Shown piece after piece: positions 43,950 through 51,913 of a stretch of 64,000 nt of DNA. Under the pieces are notes generated by a model. That model worked only from the letters and a program-made list of their open reading frames with translations, did not search any database and was not told the DNA's origin. Each line of letters starts with the position of its first letter. Position 1 is the first letter of the stretch. Position numbers and translations under genes: made by a program. The stretch is from the NCBI GenBank assembly GCA_934317005.1, contig CAKREB010000015.1, forward strand, positions 1 to 64,000, read 5' to 3'. The stretch comes from an uncultured Lachnospiraceae bacterium (GTDB taxonomy: Bacteria > Bacillota > Clostridia > Lachnospirales > Lachnospiraceae).

Positions 43950-45272
43950 TTACTTCTGAAAAACAAATGCCTTAATATCCACCAGAGGCCTGTTATCCCA
44001 ATTTCGCTGTGCCCAAGTCATATATCGCTTTGGCACCCTCAAAAAGATAGCATGTCTTCCGCTAAGTGAAGCAACCTTTCCGGATGCAATATGATCCTGA
44101 TGGGAAAATGTCACTTCTCCAATCTTATTTTCTTCTGATACGGCATCTGCAAACACTTCTATCGTACCACTGCATCCACGGGAAATAAGCTGCACGGTAA
44201 ACGTCAGATCTGTATTGTCATTATCCTCGCCAAACTCAAAATATTTCCATCCCATGACACAGCCATCTGTAATCTGCATTAATACCCGTTCAAAGCAGTT
44301 GATCTCCGTTAGGAAGCATCCACCCTTTAACACGCAGGCAGAGTCTGCTCTGGTAATCTGGTATGGATTCAATGCTTCCTCAAATCCCAAAGAAGTCATC
44401 TCTACCTGTGGAATTGTCCCATCCGGCAATATGGTAATCCTCTCAACACAGCCTTGCCTTGACATGATGGTTCCGTTTGTCATCCTATGATAGAAAATAT
44501 ACCACTGTCCCTTGATACAGCAAATAGAGCCGTGATCGTTTCCTCCGGGATAATCAATCGAATTGTCAATGATCGTTCCACGGTAGGTAAACGGCCCGGT
44601 TGGCGAATCACTGGTTGCATAATCTAACCTGCTGCCAATTGCAGGAGAATATATCATATAATATGTATTTCCTATCTTTCTAGGCGAACAAGCCTCAAAA
44701 AATCCTTTCTCACCTTCTGCCTGTGCCGGCAAAAAGTTTTCCTGATAACTTCCATCGATAACCTCATACATATTCTGTGCATTCAGTTCCATCAAAAAGG
44801 ACTTGTTAAACCCTCCATACAAATATACTCTTCCGTCATCATCTACAAGCACCCCCGGATCAATAAATGTTCCCTTATCTGTATGCTCCGGTATCTGATA
44901 AACATACTTGGATAACAGAGTAAAAGGCCCCTCCGGTCGGTCACTAACTGCTACGCAGCCCATATCATCTACGATATATGCATACAGATAGTATTTTCCA
45001 TCCTTTTCTACTACATCCGGCGCATACAGTTCTCTCTGTGTCCAGTCTACATCTGACGGATGCTCTCCATATGCTCTTGTTCTAAAAATATCTCCGTGGC
45101 ATACCCAATGATTCAGATCATCCACAGAAGCTGACCATACCTTCAATCTATAATCACAAAATTCATCTGAATCTACACGATCATGTGAGCCATACACATA
45201 GACTCTGTCCCCAAACACTCTTGGCTCCCCATCCGGAATATATTCCCAGGATGGTAAATATGGATTTGCCAT
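43950..45272 (-). CDS. Intracellular GH43 glycosidase with C-terminal CBM6-like domain
   Basis: 440 residues, no signal peptide. The N-terminal five-blade propeller begins NPYLPSWEYIPDGEPRVFGD and shows the GH43 acidic residues in contexts YAPDVVEKDGKYYLY, FIDPGVLVDDDGRVYLYGG and FFEACSPRKIGNTYYMIYS. The last 130 residues resemble a CBM6-type beta-sandwich (CVMGWKYFEFGEDN, then GCSGTIEVFADA). Likely acts on imported arabino- or xylo-oligosaccharides as an arabinofuranosidase or xylosidase; the exact linkage is not readable. The start at 45272 follows GAGGAGG. It stands alone, convergent with tmcAL. Confidence 0.9.
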   Translation of the reverse strand: MANPYLPSWEYIPDGEPRVFGDRVYVYGSHDRVDSDEFCDYRLKVWSASVDDLNHWVCHGDIFRTRAYGEHPSDVDWTQRELYAPDVVEKDGKYYLYAYIVDDMGCVAVSDRPEGPFTLLSKYVYQIPEHTDKGTFIDPGVLVDDDGRVYLYGGFNKSFLMELNAQNMYEVIDGSYQENFLPAQAEGEKGFFEACSPRKIGNTYYMIYSPAIGSRLDYATSDSPTGPFTYRGTIIDNSIDYPGGNDHGSICCIKGQWYIFYHRMTNGTIMSRQGCVERITILPDGTIPQVEMTSLGFEEALNPYQITRADSACVLKGGCFLTEINCFERVLMQITDGCVMGWKYFEFGEDNDNTDLTFTVQLISRGCSGTIEVFADAVSEENKIGEVTFSHQDHIASGKVASLSGRHAIFLRVPKRYMTWAQRNWDNRPLVDIKAFVFQK

Positions 45273-45381
45273 AACTATTATCCTCCTCATCGCATCATTT
45301 TTCATTATAATTATCACTATTATAATAAAATATCTGTCACACAGATAGAATGATCCCGACAGAAATTAGCACAATACAGAC

Positions 45382-45419
45382 AAAGACTCCCTTTCGAAAT
45401 ACTTCAAAAGGGAGTCTTT
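45382..45419. terminator. Terminator between nifJ and GH43 gene
   Basis: AAAGACTCCCTTT / AAAGGGAGTCTTT perfect 13-bp stem with a 12-nt loop, about 90 bp past the nifJ stop. The plus-strand side is followed by ATTTTCTT and the minus-strand side by GTCTG, so its T-run favours the plus orientation, although nifJ is the only upstream gene it can serve. Confidence 0.6.
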
Positions 45420-45510
45420 ATTTTCTTACAGAGAAGTGACATCACCAAAGAAAAATCTTTCTTACAGCTATATCACTTCACCTGTTCTGTTAATCAATCC
45501 GTTATTTCAA

Positions 45511-48500
45511 TTATTTATATAATTCAACTAACTTCTGTAAGTGCTCGAAACGAGCCTTTGCAGCTTCCTCAGATTCCTTGAACAGCTTCTCAGCACGCTC
45601 TGGGAATGGCTTGATCAAACGTGTATAACGAGCTTCGTTGTTCAGGAAGTCCTGATATCCATCAAAGTCTGTCTGCTTCTCGGAAGCAAATGTAAATGGA
45701 TTCTTTCCTTCTGCCTTAAGCTCTGGGTTGAATGAGAAGAGGTTCCAGTAACCAGCCTTAACAGCCTTCTTCATCTCATCCTGGCAGTGGTTCATACCAC
45801 CCTTAGCAATTCCGTGAAGCTCACATGGAGCATAACCGATGATCAATGATGGACCATTGTATGCTTCTGCCTCTGCAATAGCCTTAACAGCCTGTGCAGG
45901 GTTTGCACCAAGAGCGATCTGTGCTACATATACATAGCCATAGCTCATAGCGATTTCAGAAAGACTCTTCTTGCCAACTTCCTTACCAGCTGCAGCGAAC
46001 TGACAAACTTCACCGATGTTAGAAGCCTTAGATGCCTGTCCACCTGTATTAGAATACATCTCTGTATCGAATACCATTACATTTACATTCTCGCCGGAAG
46101 CAAGTACATGGTCAAGACCACCGAAACCGATATCGTATGCCCAACCGTCACCACCGAAGATCCATACAGACTTCTTAGAAAGGTAATCTTTCTTAGCAAG
46201 AACTTCCTTAGACTTATCGCATCCGCACTTCTCAAGTTCAGCTACAAGAGCTTCTGTTGCAGGAGCGTTTGCCTTTGTATCGTCCTTTGTCTCTAAATAT
46301 TTATCAATAGCAGCCTTTAATTCAGCTGAAGCCTTATCAGATGCACCGATTTCTTTTACTAACTCGATTGCCTGATCACGAAGGTACTTCTGACCAACAT
46401 ACATACCTAAACCATGCTCAGCATTGTCTTCGAAGAGGGAGTTAGACCAAGCTGGTCCCTTCTTAGAATCCTTGTTTACTGTGTATGGAGATGTTGCTGC
46501 CGGGTTACCCCAGATAGAAGAACATCCTGTTGCATTGGAAATGTACATCTGCTCACCGAACAACTGAGTTACAAGACGAGCATAAGATGTTTCTGCACAA
46601 CCTGCACAGCTTCCTGAGAACTCAAGAAGTGGCTGATTGAACTGGCTTCCCTTAGGAGTGTTATCAGCAAATCCGCTGTCTTTCTTTCCAACATTAGCAA
46701 CTAAGTAATCGAATACCGGCTGCTCTGCTGCCTGTGATTCCTGTGGAACCATCTTGATTGCACCCTTTTCAGCTGCAGGACATACTGTGATACACTCACC
46801 ACATCCCATACAGTCAAGAGGAGATACACTCATTGTAAATTTATATTCGCCAGCCTTAGGCTTTGTATCTGCTAACTTAATGTTAGAAGGTGCTGCCTTA
46901 ACTTCATCCTCACTCAGTAAGAATGGACGGATTGTAGCATGTGAACATACGAATGCACAGTTGTTACACTGAACACAGCTTTCCGGATCCCAAACTGGAA
47001 CTGTTACGGCTGTACCACGCTTCTCGTATGCAGATGCACCAGTTTCAAACTGACCATCCGGATTCTCAACGAATGCAGATACAGGAAGGCTGTCACCATC
47101 CATCTTAGAGATTGGCTCAAGAAGATCTTTTACAAGCTTAACAACCTCAGGACGTCCCTGAATCTCTTTTGCAGGAGCGTCTGCTTCCGGATTAGACCAT
47201 GATGCAGGTACTTCTACTTTATGTACTGCATCTACACCGGCATCAATTGCCTTGTAGTTCATTTCTACGACAGCGTCACCCTTCTTAGAGTAAGACTTCT
47301 TAGCAGCCTGCTTCATGTACTCAACAGCCTGATCGATAGGCATTACGTCTGCTAATTTGAAGAATGCTGACTGAAGGATTGTGTTTGTACGCTTACCCAT
47401 ACCAATTTCGATTGCTTTATCAATAGCGTTAATTGTATAAAGCTGGATATTGTTATCAGCGATATATTTCTTTGCTTCTGCGTTCAGATGCTTGTCTAAC
47501 TCTTCATCTGACCACTGGCAGTTGATCATGAATACTCCGCCTGGCTTTACATCCTGAACCATCTTCATGCCCTGGATTACATATGCCGGGTTATGACATG
47601 CAACGAAGTCAGCCTGATTAATGTAGTATGGACTCTTGATTGGGTTGTCACCAAAACGAAGATGTGAAATAGTAACACCACCGGTCTTCTTAGAATCATA
47701 CTGGAAGTATGCCTGAATGTACTTATCTGTATGGTCACCGATGATCTTTGTAGAGTTCTTGTTAGCACCTACTGTACCATCACCACCAAGACCCCAGAAC
47801 TTGCACTCTTTTGTACCAGGTGCAGATGTGATAGGAGCCGGCTTAACCTCTGGTAAGCTCAAGTTTGTAACATCATCAACGATACCTACTGTGAAGCGTG
47901 CCTTTGGAGCATCCTTCTCTAATTCTTTGTAGATAGCAAATGCTGATGAAGGAGGAGTATCCTTAGAACCAAGACCATAACGACCACCTGTAAGAATGAT
48001 GTCATTTAATCCAGCTTCACGAAGTGTAGCTGCAACATCAAGGTATAAAGGATCGCCTAATGAACCAGGCTCTTTTGTACGGTCAAGAACTGCAACCTTC
48101 TTTGCTGTCTTAGGAAGAACCTTTAAGATAGCTTCTGAAGACCATGGACGATATAAGCGAACCTTGATAAGACCAACCTTCTCGCCCTTAGCTGTAAGGT
48201 AATCAATAACCTCTTCAATAACGTCACAGAATGAACCCATTGCTACGATAACACGGTCTGCATCAGGTGCACCATAGTAGTTGAACAGATCATAGTTTGT
48301 ACCTAACTTCTCATTTACTTTCTTCATGTACTTCTCAACAACTGCCGGAAGTGCATCATATGCTTTGTTACAAGCCTCACGATGCTGGAAGAATACATCA
48401 CCGTTCTCATGAGAACCACGAGCTGCCGGATGTTCCGGATTCAAAGCATGCTTACGGAACTCTTCTACTGCATCCATTGGGCACATTTCTTTCAGATCTT

Positions 48501-49065
48501 CATAATCCCACTTTTCAATCTTCTGAATCTCATGAGATGTACGGAAACCATCAAAGAAGTTGATGAATGGAACTTTTCCTTCTAATGCTGCTAAATGAGC
48601 AACCGGACTTAAGTCCATAACTTCCTGTGGATTTGTTTCAGCTAACATAGCGAAACCAGTCTGACGACAGGCATAAACATCACTATGATCACCAAAGATA
48701 TTTAATGCATGTGTAGATACAGTACGTGCAGATACATCGAATACACAAGGTAACTGCTCACCTGCGATCTTATACATGTTAGGAATCATAAGAAGAAGTC
48801 CCTGAGATGCTGTAAATGTAGTTGTCATCGCACCTGCTGCGAGGGAACCATGAACAGTACCGGCTGCACCAGCCTCAGACTCCATTTCTACAACCTTAAC
48901 TGTGCTACCAAAAATGTTCTTCTGTCCTGCTGCTGCCCACTGATCTACAGAGTCAGCCATTGGGCTTGAAGGTGTGATAGGATAGATACCTGCTACTTCT
49001 GTGTACGCATATGCAACATGAGCTGCGGCGGTATTACCATCCATTGATTGTTTAGCTCTAGCCAT
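45511..49065 (-). CDS. nifJ: Pyruvate:ferredoxin oxidoreductase
   Basis: 1184 residues, full-length single-chain PFOR. Domain I starts MARAKQSMDGNTAAAHVAYA with YPITPSSPMAD; a CoA/transketolase C-like domain follows, then a ferredoxin insert with two [4Fe-4S] motifs (CVQCNNCAFVCSHA and CMGCGECITVCPAA), and the TPP domain with GGDGWAYDIGFGGLDHVLAS, FDTEMYSNTGGQ and an additional cluster ligand set (GSCAGCAETSY). It oxidises pyruvate to acetyl-CoA and CO2, reducing ferredoxin. The start at 49065 follows GGAGGAATTTACAAAA. Highly biased codons suggest strong expression. Confidence 0.98.
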   Translation of the reverse strand: MARAKQSMDGNTAAAHVAYAYTEVAGIYPITPSSPMADSVDQWAAAGQKNIFGSTVKVVEMESEAGAAGTVHGSLAAGAMTTTFTASQGLLLMIPNMYKIAGEQLPCVFDVSARTVSTHALNIFGDHSDVYACRQTGFAMLAETNPQEVMDLSPVAHLAALEGKVPFINFFDGFRTSHEIQKIEKWDYEDLKEMCPMDAVEEFRKHALNPEHPAARGSHENGDVFFQHREACNKAYDALPAVVEKYMKKVNEKLGTNYDLFNYYGAPDADRVIVAMGSFCDVIEEVIDYLTAKGEKVGLIKVRLYRPWSSEAILKVLPKTAKKVAVLDRTKEPGSLGDPLYLDVAATLREAGLNDIILTGGRYGLGSKDTPPSSAFAIYKELEKDAPKARFTVGIVDDVTNLSLPEVKPAPITSAPGTKECKFWGLGGDGTVGANKNSTKIIGDHTDKYIQAYFQYDSKKTGGVTISHLRFGDNPIKSPYYINQADFVACHNPAYVIQGMKMVQDVKPGGVFMINCQWSDEELDKHLNAEAKKYIADNNIQLYTINAIDKAIEIGMGKRTNTILQSAFFKLADVMPIDQAVEYMKQAAKKSYSKKGDAVVEMNYKAIDAGVDAVHKVEVPASWSNPEADAPAKEIQGRPEVVKLVKDLLEPISKMDGDSLPVSAFVENPDGQFETGASAYEKRGTAVTVPVWDPESCVQCNNCAFVCSHATIRPFLLSEDEVKAAPSNIKLADTKPKAGEYKFTMSVSPLDCMGCGECITVCPAAEKGAIKMVPQESQAAEQPVFDYLVANVGKKDSGFADNTPKGSQFNQPLLEFSGSCAGCAETSYARLVTQLFGEQMYISNATGCSSIWGNPAATSPYTVNKDSKKGPAWSNSLFEDNAEHGLGMYVGQKYLRDQAIELVKEIGASDKASAELKAAIDKYLETKDDTKANAPATEALVAELEKCGCDKSKEVLAKKDYLSKKSVWIFGGDGWAYDIGFGGLDHVLASGENVNVMVFDTEMYSNTGGQASKASNIGEVCQFAAAGKEVGKKSLSEIAMSYGYVYVAQIALGANPAQAVKAIAEAEAYNGPSLIIGYAPCELHGIAKGGMNHCQDEMKKAVKAGYWNLFSFNPELKAEGKNPFTFASEKQTDFDGYQDFLNNEARYTRLIKPFPERAEKLFKESEEAAKARFEHLQKLVELYK

Positions 49066-49137
49066 TTTTGTAAATTCCTCCTTAAATTTGAATTCTTGAA
49101 AATATTTTATCACTTACGAGAAGAAAAGTAAAGGAAT

Positions 49138-49226
49138 GAGAATGGATTTTTGTCGACTTTTGCCACCCTTTTATAAAAATTTTATAACTAAAAAAAGTAC
49201 AAAAAATATTGATAAAATCCATTCTC
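49138..49226. promoter_or_regulatory. Perfect 13-bp inverted repeat upstream of nifJ
   Basis: GAGAATGGATTTT (49138-49150) and AAAATCCATTCTC (49214-49226) are perfect inverted arms around 63 bp of AT-rich sequence in the nifJ promoter/leader region, 73 bp upstream of the start. It could be a paired operator or a long hairpin in the leader RNA. Confidence 0.7.
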
Positions 49227-49299
49227 TACGCTTTCTTAGTCCAAGTCTTTCCTTTCCCTGTTTCTGCAAATATGCTTCTTAACTATTGCGATCTGACCT

Positions 49300-50469
49300 T
49301 TAAGAGAGCATTGCATCTGCAAGTTCTTCCAGTGCCGGAATGTCAGACTGCTTTAAAGTAGACTTAATCGTAACGACAGGCTCTGCGATTGTAATATCCT
49401 TCATCGTTTCTAAGATTCCCTTCATCGTTCTTGCTGCTGTCGGTGCCCAGGAACCATTCTCTACGAGTCCCACCTTACGCTTTTGGTATGCCTTGCTCTG
49501 CAAATGATGCAGGAAATCCTGCATGCATGGGAATACACCGGCATCATAGCTGGCAGCAGCAAGGATCATGCGGTCATAGCGGAATGCATCTTCTATCACT
49601 TCTGCCATATCTTCCCTTGCCAGATCACTGACAACTACCTTCTCTGCTCCCTTATCCCTTAATATCTGCGCCAGCTTTTCGGCAGCATGTCCCGTGTTTC
49701 CATGAATGGAAGCATAGGCGATCAAAATTCCTTTATCCTCTGGCTGATAGCTGCTCCATGTCTGATATAATCCCAGATAATATCCAAGATTCTCCTTTAA
49801 AACCGGTCCATGAAGAGGACAGATTGTCTGAATATCCAAAGCAGATGCCTTTTTCAGAAGAGTCTGTACCGGTGCGCCATATTTGCCAACGATATTAAAA
49901 TAATATCTGCGTGCTTCGCATGCCCAGTCGTCTTCCCCCTCTGTCTTTGACAGTGCACCGAATTTTCCAAATCCATCTGCCGAGAAAAGAATCTTTTCCT
50001 TGCTTTCATAGCTTACCATAACTTCCGGCCAGTGAACCATCGGAGCCATCACAAATGTCAGCTCATGCTCTCCTAACGATAAGCTGTCGCCTTCTTTTAC
50101 GGTCAGAGTACGTCCCTCTAATGGGAAATCAAAAAATTGTGGCAACATGGCAAATGTCTTTGCATTTCCTACTAATGTCACCTCCGGGAACAGTTCTACA
50201 AGTCTTGCAATGCTTCCGGCATGATCCGGCTCAAGATGCTGTACAACCAGATAATCCACCTTTCTTCCATCCAATGCTTTCATCAGATTTTCTTCCCACT
50301 GCTTCATACCGCGCTTATCTACGGTGTCCATCAGTGCCACCTTCTCATCTAAAATCAGATAGGAATTATAGGATACTCCCTCCGGCACCACATACTGACT
50401 TTCAAATAAGTCAATCGTAGTATCATCTACACCAATATACTTTACTGCATCTGAAATTGTTACACTCAT
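49300..50469 (-). CDS. FprA-type flavo-diiron protein
   Basis: 389 residues. The N-terminal metallo-beta-lactamase domain carries the diiron ligands HLEPDHAGS (H-x-E-x-D-H), VHWPE, SADGFG and CPLHGP. The C-terminal flavodoxin domain has ASIHGNTGHAAEKL for FMN and LAAASYDAGVFPCMQ. These cytoplasmic enzymes reduce O2 and/or NO to protect anaerobes, using rubredoxin or F420/NADH-linked donors. The start at 50469 follows AAAGGAG. It lies upstream of nifJ on the same strand, fitting a role near oxygen-sensitive PFOR. Confidence 0.94.
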   Translation of the reverse strand: MSVTISDAVKYIGVDDTTIDLFESQYVVPEGVSYNSYLILDEKVALMDTVDKRGMKQWEENLMKALDGRKVDYLVVQHLEPDHAGSIARLVELFPEVTLVGNAKTFAMLPQFFDFPLEGRTLTVKEGDSLSLGEHELTFVMAPMVHWPEVMVSYESKEKILFSADGFGKFGALSKTEGEDDWACEARRYYFNIVGKYGAPVQTLLKKASALDIQTICPLHGPVLKENLGYYLGLYQTWSSYQPEDKGILIAYASIHGNTGHAAEKLAQILRDKGAEKVVVSDLAREDMAEVIEDAFRYDRMILAAASYDAGVFPCMQDFLHHLQSKAYQKRKVGLVENGSWAPTAARTMKGILETMKDITIAEPVVTIKSTLKQSDIPALEELADAMLS

Positions 50470-50638
50470 TCTGCATTCTCCTTTCTCTTTTGACTCAGCT
50501 AATGTTTTACTGAGGAAATAGTATCACAGAATTTTCAAAAAAGAAATAGATGCGCCCATGTATTATAGAAATTTTATTTTTTCTGCTTTGTATTCCCATT
50601 TATATAGGTAGAAATCCATTTAAAAACGGCAAATAGTC

Positions 50639-50667
50639 TTGACGCAGTATCATTTTTATCCTACAAT
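50639..50667 (+). promoter_or_regulatory. Sigma-A promoter of DAHP synthase gene
   Basis: TTGACG (50639-50644), exactly 17 bp, TACAAT (50662-50667). One of the strongest promoter matches in the window. Confidence 0.75.
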
Positions 50668-50685
50668 AGGAAACTGTGTAATTAT

Positions 50686-50783
50686 ATGCACAAAATAAAA
50701 TTGTCTAATGGCTCGCATATTCTTATCATTCTTAAGATAAAAGAACGAACATAGCGATAAAATTAGACAGAACGGAGGAAAAA
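50686..50783 (+). promoter_or_regulatory. Structured leader of DAHP synthase gene
   Basis: GTCTAAT (50703-50709) and ATTAGAC (50762-50768) pair to close a 52-nt loop that includes a second hairpin (TTCTTATC / GATAAAAGAA). The closing arm ends 6 nt before GGAGG. A 22-codon reading frame starts at 50686 but has no spaced ribosome site and no aromatic codons, so a classical attenuator peptide is not supported. Confidence 0.35.
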
Positions 50784-51812
50784 ATGGGCGTAACCTATGT
50801 AAAAGAAGTAATGTCACCGGAAGAGCTTCTGAGTGAATACGCATTACCAGAAGCGCATAAACAGTTAAAAGCACAAAGAGATCAGGAGATTGCCAAAGTC
50901 TTTACCGGTGAATCCGATAAATTTTTAGTTATTATTGGTCCTTGTTCTGCAGACAATGAAGATTCTGTCTGCGACTATATCAGCCGCCTTGTAAAAGTTC
51001 AGGATAAAGTAAAGGATAAGATCATTATCATTCCTCGTATCTATACAAATAAACCTAGAACAACCGGAAAAGGATATAAAGGAATTGTTCATCAGCCTGA
51101 CCCTGAGAAGGCTCCGGATCTTCTCGAAGGTCTGATTGCCATGAGAAAGATGCACCTTCGTGCCATCTCAGAATCACACCTTTTTGCAGCCGATGAAATG
51201 CTTTATCCGGAAAACTGGCCTTATGTAGCCGATATCCTTTCTTACGTTGCCGTTGGTGCACGTTCTGTAGAGGATCAGCAGCATCGTTTGACAATAAGCG
51301 GTATCGACATCCCTTGTGGTATGAAAAATCCAACCAGCGGAACTTTGAGTATCATGTTGAACTCCTGCATCGCAGCACAGGCAAGTCAGACATTTATGTA
51401 CCGTGGCTGGGAAGTCCGCACAGACGGCAATCCACTTACACACACCATTCTTCGTGGTGCTGTCAACAAGCACGACCAGTCTCTTCCAAACTACCACTAT
51501 GAAGATTTACAGCTTCTTTTAGAACTGTATAATAACCTTGATCTGAAGAATCCTGCATGTATCGTTGATGCCAACCATGCAAACTCTAACAAGTGCTACT
51601 ATGAACAGCCTCGTATCGTATCTGAGGTACTTCATAGCCGTAAGGTTTCTAACGACATCCGCAATCTGGTAAAGGGTGTTATGGTAGAAAGCTATATCGA
51701 ACCGGGTAATCAGAAGATCAGTGACCATATTTATGGAAAGTCTATCACCGATCCTTGTCTCGGCTGGGCTGAAAGTGAAAAGCTGATCTACGATATTGCA
51801 GATGCTCTGTAA
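50784..51812 (+). CDS. 3-deoxy-7-phosphoheptulonate synthase (class I alpha)
   Basis: 342 residues, matching AroF/AroG/AroH-type DAHP synthases. Signature positions: LVIIGPCSAD, PRIYTNKPRTTGKGYKG (phosphoenolpyruvate loop), GARSVEDQQHR, GMKNPTSG and VDANHANSNK (metal His). It condenses phosphoenolpyruvate with erythrose-4-phosphate, the first step of aromatic synthesis. The start at 50784 follows CGGAGGAAAAA. The feedback amino acid (Phe, Tyr or Trp) cannot be deduced reliably. It is a single-gene unit with its own promoter and terminator. Confidence 0.95.
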   Translation: MGVTYVKEVMSPEELLSEYALPEAHKQLKAQRDQEIAKVFTGESDKFLVIIGPCSADNEDSVCDYISRLVKVQDKVKDKIIIIPRIYTNKPRTTGKGYKGIVHQPDPEKAPDLLEGLIAMRKMHLRAISESHLFAADEMLYPENWPYVADILSYVAVGARSVEDQQHRLTISGIDIPCGMKNPTSGTLSIMLNSCIAAQASQTFMYRGWEVRTDGNPLTHTILRGAVNKHDQSLPNYHYEDLQLLLELYNNLDLKNPACIVDANHANSNKCYYEQPRIVSEVLHSRKVSNDIRNLVKGVMVESYIEPGNQKISDHIYGKSITDPCLGWAESEKLIYDIADAL

Positions 51813-51855
51813 TTAACAATCAGACACTTGCTGATACTGATACAAAAATATCTAT

Positions 51856-51900
51856 TTAATAAAACAGGGACAACAATTTACGTTGCCCCTGTTTTATTAA
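51856..51900. terminator. Bidirectional terminator between DAHP synthase and SulP genes
   Basis: TTAATAAAACAGGGACAAC and GTTGCCCCTGTTTTATTAA form a long stem with one mismatch. T-runs on both sides of the GC core allow termination on both strands. Confidence 0.85.
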
Positions 51901-51913
51901 ATAGAAAAAGCAC

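Noticed and set aside
50686..50754. 22-codon frame in the DAHP synthase leader as an attenuator peptide
   Set aside because: No Phe, Tyr or Trp codons and no spaced ribosome site.
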